Below the pieces are notes generated by a model, which had not been told where the DNA came from, did no database searches, and saw only the letters and a program-made list of their open reading frames with translations. From NCBI RefSeq assembly GCF_003946865.1, contig NZ_QXTH01000003.1:124001-188000 (forward strand): a stretch of DNA of 64,000 nt, in the 5' to 3' direction. The stretch is from Antribacter gilvus. Its GTDB lineage: Bacteria; Actinomycetota; Actinomycetes; Actinomycetales; Cellulomonadaceae. Shown here one piece after another: positions 60,546 to 64,000 of this stretch; positions within the stretch are counted from its first letter, which is position 1, and every line of letters begins with the position of its first letter. A program made the position numbers and the translations under genes.

Positions 60546-60733
60546 GCCGGAGGTGCAGTGCAGGGTGGGGGCCGAGGGACGAGGCACGCGCCCGGAGCGG
60601 AGCCGCAGGCTTGGCAGAGCAAGGACATCGGCTGAGCCGGAGGTGCAGCGCAGGGTGGGGGCCGAGGGACGAGGCACGCGCCCGGAGCGGAGCCGCAGGC
60701 TCGGCCGAGCAAGGGCATCGGCTGAGCCGGAGG
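60541..60733. repeat. 90-bp tandem direct repeat spanning the ftsY stop codon
   Basis: Two full copies (60541-60630 and 60631-60720) differ at only four positions, and a third begins at 60721 (GCTGAGCCGGAGG). The first copy starts 3 bp before the end of the ftsY stop (GGC-TGA). The unit is 30 codons long, so copy-number changes keep frame. Not a CRISPR: the copies abut with no spacers. Confidence 0.9.
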
Positions 60734-60903
60734 CTCGTGTAACCCTGTCCCGAATTGCCCGGGATGGACGCTTCGTGACGGCGGAGCGAAAAGCATGTGA
60801 AGTTACACCCGGGTCGCGGCACGGCAACGATCGGGTCACGATGCGAGATGACATTTCACCCAACGGTGACATGAAACGCAAGGTTTACATGCTTACGCCC
60901 TAC

Positions 60904-60919
60904 GTCACACGTCCGTAAC
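60904..60919 (+). promoter_or_regulatory. Possible GlnR box upstream of amtB
   Basis: GTCAC-N6-GTAAC fits the GlnR half-site pattern gTnAC-n6-GnAAC. Further partial halves (GTGAC at 60866, GTTTAC at 60883) lie upstream. It is 87 bp before amtB, a standard GlnR target induced under nitrogen limitation. TAACAT at 60916-60921 could be the -10. The remainder of 60734-61005 shows no gene. Confidence 0.45.
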
Positions 60920-61005
60920 ATCAGGGCATGCCCAGCGTAACGGCGCGCCGCGAACGTTGACCCGGGCCAGCCGCAGTGGCAGGTCCGGGGAGAGAGGCAA
61001 TCAGG

Positions 61006-62310
61006 ATGGAAGAGTTCGCACTGGACAGTGGCAACACTGCCTGGATGCTCATGGCCTCCTCGCTCGTGCTGCTGATGACGCCGGGCCTGGCGTTCTTCTA
61101 CGGCGGCATGGTGCGTGGCAAGAGCGTCCTCAACATGATGATGATGAGCTTCAGCTCGATCGGCATCGCCGGTCTCATCTGGGCCCTCTACGGATACTCG
61201 ATGACGTTCGGCGCCGACATCGGCGGCATCATCGGCAACCCGCTCGACTACTTCGGTCTGGCCATGGACGACTCCGAGTCGCTCATGGCGGCGACCGGCG
61301 TCCCCGCCCTCGTGGCGGCCGGGTTCCAGGGCACGTTCGCGATCATCACCGTCGCGCTCATCTCGGGTGCCATCGCGGACCGTGCCAAGTTCGGCACGTG
61401 GGTCGTCTTCGCGATCATCTGGGTCACGCTGGTCTACATCCCCATGGCGCACATGGTCTGGGGCGGCGGCCTCCTGGGCCCCGAGGGCATCACGAGCGGC
61501 CTGTCGGCACCGATCGACTTCGCCGGCGGCACCGTGGTCCACATCAACGCCGGCGCTGCCGCTCTCGCGCTGGTGCTGGTGCTCGGCAAGCGCAAGGGCT
61601 TCGGCAAGGAGCCGATGCGCCCGCACAACCTGCCGTTCGTGATGCTCGGCGCCGCGCTCCTGTGGTTCGGCTGGTTCGGCTTCAACGCGGGCTCCGAGTT
61701 CGCCGCCGACGGCACCGCCGGCCGCGCGTGGATCAACACGACCGTGGCGACCTGCGTCGCGCTGCTCGCCTGGATCGCCACCGAGAAGTTCCGCGACGGT
61801 GCGGCCACCTCCCTGGGTGCCGCCTCCGGCGTGGTTGCCGGCCTGGTCGCCATCACGCCCGCGGCCGCCTCGGTCGACGTCTACGGCTCCATCGCGATCG
61901 GCCTCGTCGCCGGCGTGCTGTGCTCGCTCGCCGTGGGTCTCAAGTTCAAGTTCGGCTACGACGACTCGCTCGACGTCGTGGGCGTGCACCTGGTCGGCGG
62001 CCTCGTCGGCACGGTCCTCATCGGCTTCTTCGCCACCGACCAGTACAACACCTGGTGGGCGGACGGCGGCATGGAGGGCCTCTTCTACGGTGGCGGCTTC
62101 ACCCAGCTCATCACCCAGGTCGTGGTCGCGGTCGTCGCCGTCGCCTTCTCGTTCATCGTCACCTACCTGATCGCCCTGCTGCTCAAGGCGACCATGGGCT
62201 GGCGCGTCACGGAGGAGCAGGAGGTCGGCGGCATCGACCTGGCCGTCCACGGCGAGTCCGCGTACGAGGGCCTCGGGTCCACCGGTTCCACCATCACCGA
62301 GGTGCGCTGA
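61006..62310 (+). CDS. amtB: Ammonium transporter
   Basis: 434 residues. ATG 61006 (MEEFALDSGNTAWML) gives a family-typical start. The 10 extra residues of the longer frame are rejected, and GGGGAGAGAGG lies upstream. Eleven helices with MTPGLAFFYGGMVRGKSVLNMMMM, the external gate Phe/Trp region AHMVWGGGLLG, the first pore histidine in GGTVVHINAGAAAL and the second in GVHLVGGLVGT. The cytosolic tail is short. Conducts ammonia/ammonium. GlnK, encoded next, plugs it when nitrogen is plentiful. Confidence 0.97.
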   Translation: MEEFALDSGNTAWMLMASSLVLLMTPGLAFFYGGMVRGKSVLNMMMMSFSSIGIAGLIWALYGYSMTFGADIGGIIGNPLDYFGLAMDDSESLMAATGVPALVAAGFQGTFAIITVALISGAIADRAKFGTWVVFAIIWVTLVYIPMAHMVWGGGLLGPEGITSGLSAPIDFAGGTVVHINAGAAALALVLVLGKRKGFGKEPMRPHNLPFVMLGAALLWFGWFGFNAGSEFAADGTAGRAWINTTVATCVALLAWIATEKFRDGAATSLGAASGVVAGLVAITPAAASVDVYGSIAIGLVAGVLCSLAVGLKFKFGYDDSLDVVGVHLVGGLVGTVLIGFFATDQYNTWWADGGMEGLFYGGGFTQLITQVVVAVVAVAFSFIVTYLIALLLKATMGWRVTEEQEVGGIDLAVHGESAYEGLGSTGSTITEVR

Positions 62311-62335
62311 CCCTCGTGGTGGCGCCCGACTGTAA

Positions 62336-62686
<351 letters not shown>

Positions 62687-62695
62687 CCAGAGGGC

Positions 62696-64000
62696 ATGAC
62701 CGACCACCCGCTGCCTGACGGCGCGGGGGACGGCTCGAAGGCCCCGCACCCCACCCCTGGGGTGCGGGGCCTTCGTGACGACCTCCTCGCGACCGCGGCA
62801 GGACTCACCGGCCCCGGGCGCTCCGGCGTGGCCCGCCGCTCGACGCTGGCGTCGCTGGCGATCGAGCGCCTCGGCGTGCTGTACGCCGAGGCCACCGACG
62901 GCGTCGACCCGCAGGGCATCGCGCTGGCCGCCGTCGGCAGCCTCGGCCGGGGCGAGCTCGGGCCGCTGAGCGACCTCGACCTCGTCCTGGTGCACGACGG
63001 CCGCACCCACCGTCCCGAGGAGCTCCAGGCGGTCGCCGAGCGGCTCTGGTACCCGATCTGGGACGCGGGCCTGGACCTCGACCACGCAGTGCGCTCCCTG
63101 AGCCAGGCGCGCCAGGTCGCCACGAAGGACCTCCCGGCGGCGATCGGCTGGCTGGCGGTCCGGCCGGTGGCGGGGGACGCCGTCGTCGTGCACCGTGCCG
63201 CCTCGGCGGTGCTCACGGACTGGCGGGCCGCGGCGCGCCGTCGGCTGCCGGAGCTGCTGTCGTCGACCCGGGAGCGGGCCGCCCGCTCGGGCGAGCTCGC
63301 CTACCTGATCGAGCCCGACCTCAAGGAGGCCCGCGGGGGCATCCGCGACGCCGTGGTGCTCTCCGCGCTGGCGGCGACCTGGCTCACGGACCGCCCGCAC
63401 GGGCGCGTCGACCAGGCCTACAGCCACCTGCTCGACGTCCGTGACACCCTCCACGTGGTGACCCGCCGTCGCTCCACCCGGCTGCTGCTCGCCGACCTCG
63501 ACGAGGTGGCGGTGCAGTGCGGCCACGACGACCCGGACGAGCTCCTCGCGGCGCTCGCCGAGTCCGGCCGCGAGATCTCGTACGCGCTGGACATGACGGT
63601 GCGCCGCGCCCGGCAGGCCCTCCAGCGTCCGCTGACGTCCGGGCGGCCGCTCCTCGTGCGGGGTCGCCGCACGCCGCCACGGCTGCGGTCGGTGGGGGAG
63701 GGCCTCGTGGAGCACGACGGCGAGCTGGTGCTCGGCGTGGGCGCCCGGCCCGCCGACGACCCGCTGCTCTCCCTCCGCGCCGCCGCGACGGCCGCCCGCA
63801 CCGGCCTGGCGCTCTCGCCCGTGACGATCCACAGCCTGGCGGAGTGCCCGCCGCTGCCCGAGCCGTGGCCGCCCGCGGCCCGCGCGCACCTGCTCGCCCT
63901 CCTCGGCTCGGGGGCCGCGCAGGTGCCGGTCTGGGAGGCGCTCGATCTCGCGGGCGTCGTCACGACCTGGATCCCGGAGTGGGCGGGGGTGCGCAACCGG
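62696..64000 (+). CDS. glnD: PII uridylyl/adenylyltransferase GlnD (5' part, runs off the window)
   Basis: The frame from ATG 62696 is open for 435 codons to the window end. The nucleotidyltransferase signature is [21 protein letters not shown] (about 82-102), followed by the GlnD-specific [26 protein letters not shown] and ACT domains would lie beyond the edge. It modifies Y51 of GlnK and reverses it. The start is uncertain: AGAGGG is only 1 nt from ATG 62696, and a perfect 18-bp hairpin occupies codons 14-27, so a GTG near 62761 may be used. The third gene of the amtB-glnK-glnD operon. Confidence 0.92.
   Translation, partial: MTDHPLPDGAGDGSKAPHPTPGVRGLRDDLLATAAGLTGPGRSGVARRSTLASLAIERLGVLYAEATDGVDPQGIALAAVGSLGRGELGPLSDLDLVLVHDGRTHRPEELQAVAERLWYPIWDAGLDLDHAVRSLSQARQVATKDLPAAIGWLAVRPVAGDAVVVHRAASAVLTDWRAAARRRLPELLSSTRERAARSGELAYLIEPDLKEARGGIRDAVVLSALAATWLTDRPHGRVDQAYSHLLDVRDTLHVVTRRRSTRLLLADLDEVAVQCGHDDPDELLAALAESGREISYALDMTVRRARQALQRPLTSGRPLLVRGRRTPPRLRSVGEGLVEHDGELVLGVGARPADDPLLSLRAAATAARTGLALSPVTIHSLAECPPLPEPWPPAARAHLLALLGSGAAQVPVWEALDLAGVVTTWIPEWAGVRNR
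62736..62775. terminator. Perfect 18-bp hairpin at the 5' end of glnD
   Basis: Arms 62736-62753 and 62758-62775 are perfectly complementary around CCCC, 50 bp after the glnK stop and within the longest glnD frame. It could be an attenuator or 3'-end stabiliser that makes amtB-glnK more abundant than glnD. No T-tract. Confidence 0.5.

Noticed and set aside
60541..60733. Considered as a CRISPR array
   Set aside because: The repeats are 90 bp, only two and a fraction, and directly adjacent with no spacers. No cas genes nearby. The Cas4-like domain at 29321 is part of a helicase fusion.

Overview
The window is high-GC DNA with strong G/C bias at third codon positions. It carries several actinobacterial hallmarks: a DUF3817 membrane protein, a DUF4233 gene beside ndk, an ultrashort-stem-I T-box in front of ileS, an amtB-glnK-glnD cluster, F420-type proteins and many apparently leaderless starts. 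A secreted arabinan/arabinoxylan-degrading GH43 cluster suggests a plant-polymer-degrading soil actinobacterium, probably Micrococcales close to Cellulomonadaceae or Promicromonosporaceae. That placement is inference.

Layout. 1-120: end of a TetR-like regulator. 236-8020: five secreted GH43 enzymes with AbfB or ricin-type binding domains plus one deletion remnant, led by a clear promoter flanked by two LacI-type operators. 8100-13873: a small HhH-GPD repair protein, a secreted AMIN-like protein, an F420-type nitroreductase, a three-gene ABC importer resembling the putative F420-0 transporters, and an SDR. 13937-17615: membrane-anchored molybdopterin oxidoreductase, an MFS carrier behind a MerR-type promoter, DUF3817. 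17674-21265: T-box and ileS. 21459-27011: an APC permease, an unknown helical-repeat protein, a small secreted protein, a PadR regulator with its membrane partner.

27018-40046 is a defence island. A leftward run encodes a type III Res-like helicase/nuclease, a beta-class DNA methyltransferase with a low-GC target-recognition segment, a UvrD helicase fused to a Cas4/AddB-like Fe-S nuclease, a PD-(D/E)XK protein and a Fic protein. A divergent pair encodes an XRE regulator and a PUA/EVE-like HNH endonuclease. The two arms share a palindromic promoter. This is the best candidate for a little-described composite system.

40169-43922: aldo/keto reductase, GNAT acetyltransferase, SpoU-type methyltransferase, GT39 membrane protein. 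43935-47233: an unusual ATGA-coupled pair (N-formylglutamate-amidohydrolase-like membrane protein and FolC-like Mur ligase) divergent from the true folC. dhaKLM and a TetR-MFS pair then lie between folC and DUF4233-ndk, which are normally neighbours. 54857-64000: smc, a small membrane protein, ftsY, a 90-bp tandem repeat, amtB, glnK and the start of glnD, which runs off the window.

Two features recur across the window. One is long perfect hairpins between genes, with unrelated sequences and no T-tract. The other is starts placed 6-7 nt after a -10-like hexamer without a Shine-Dalgarno, which suggests frequent leaderless transcription.
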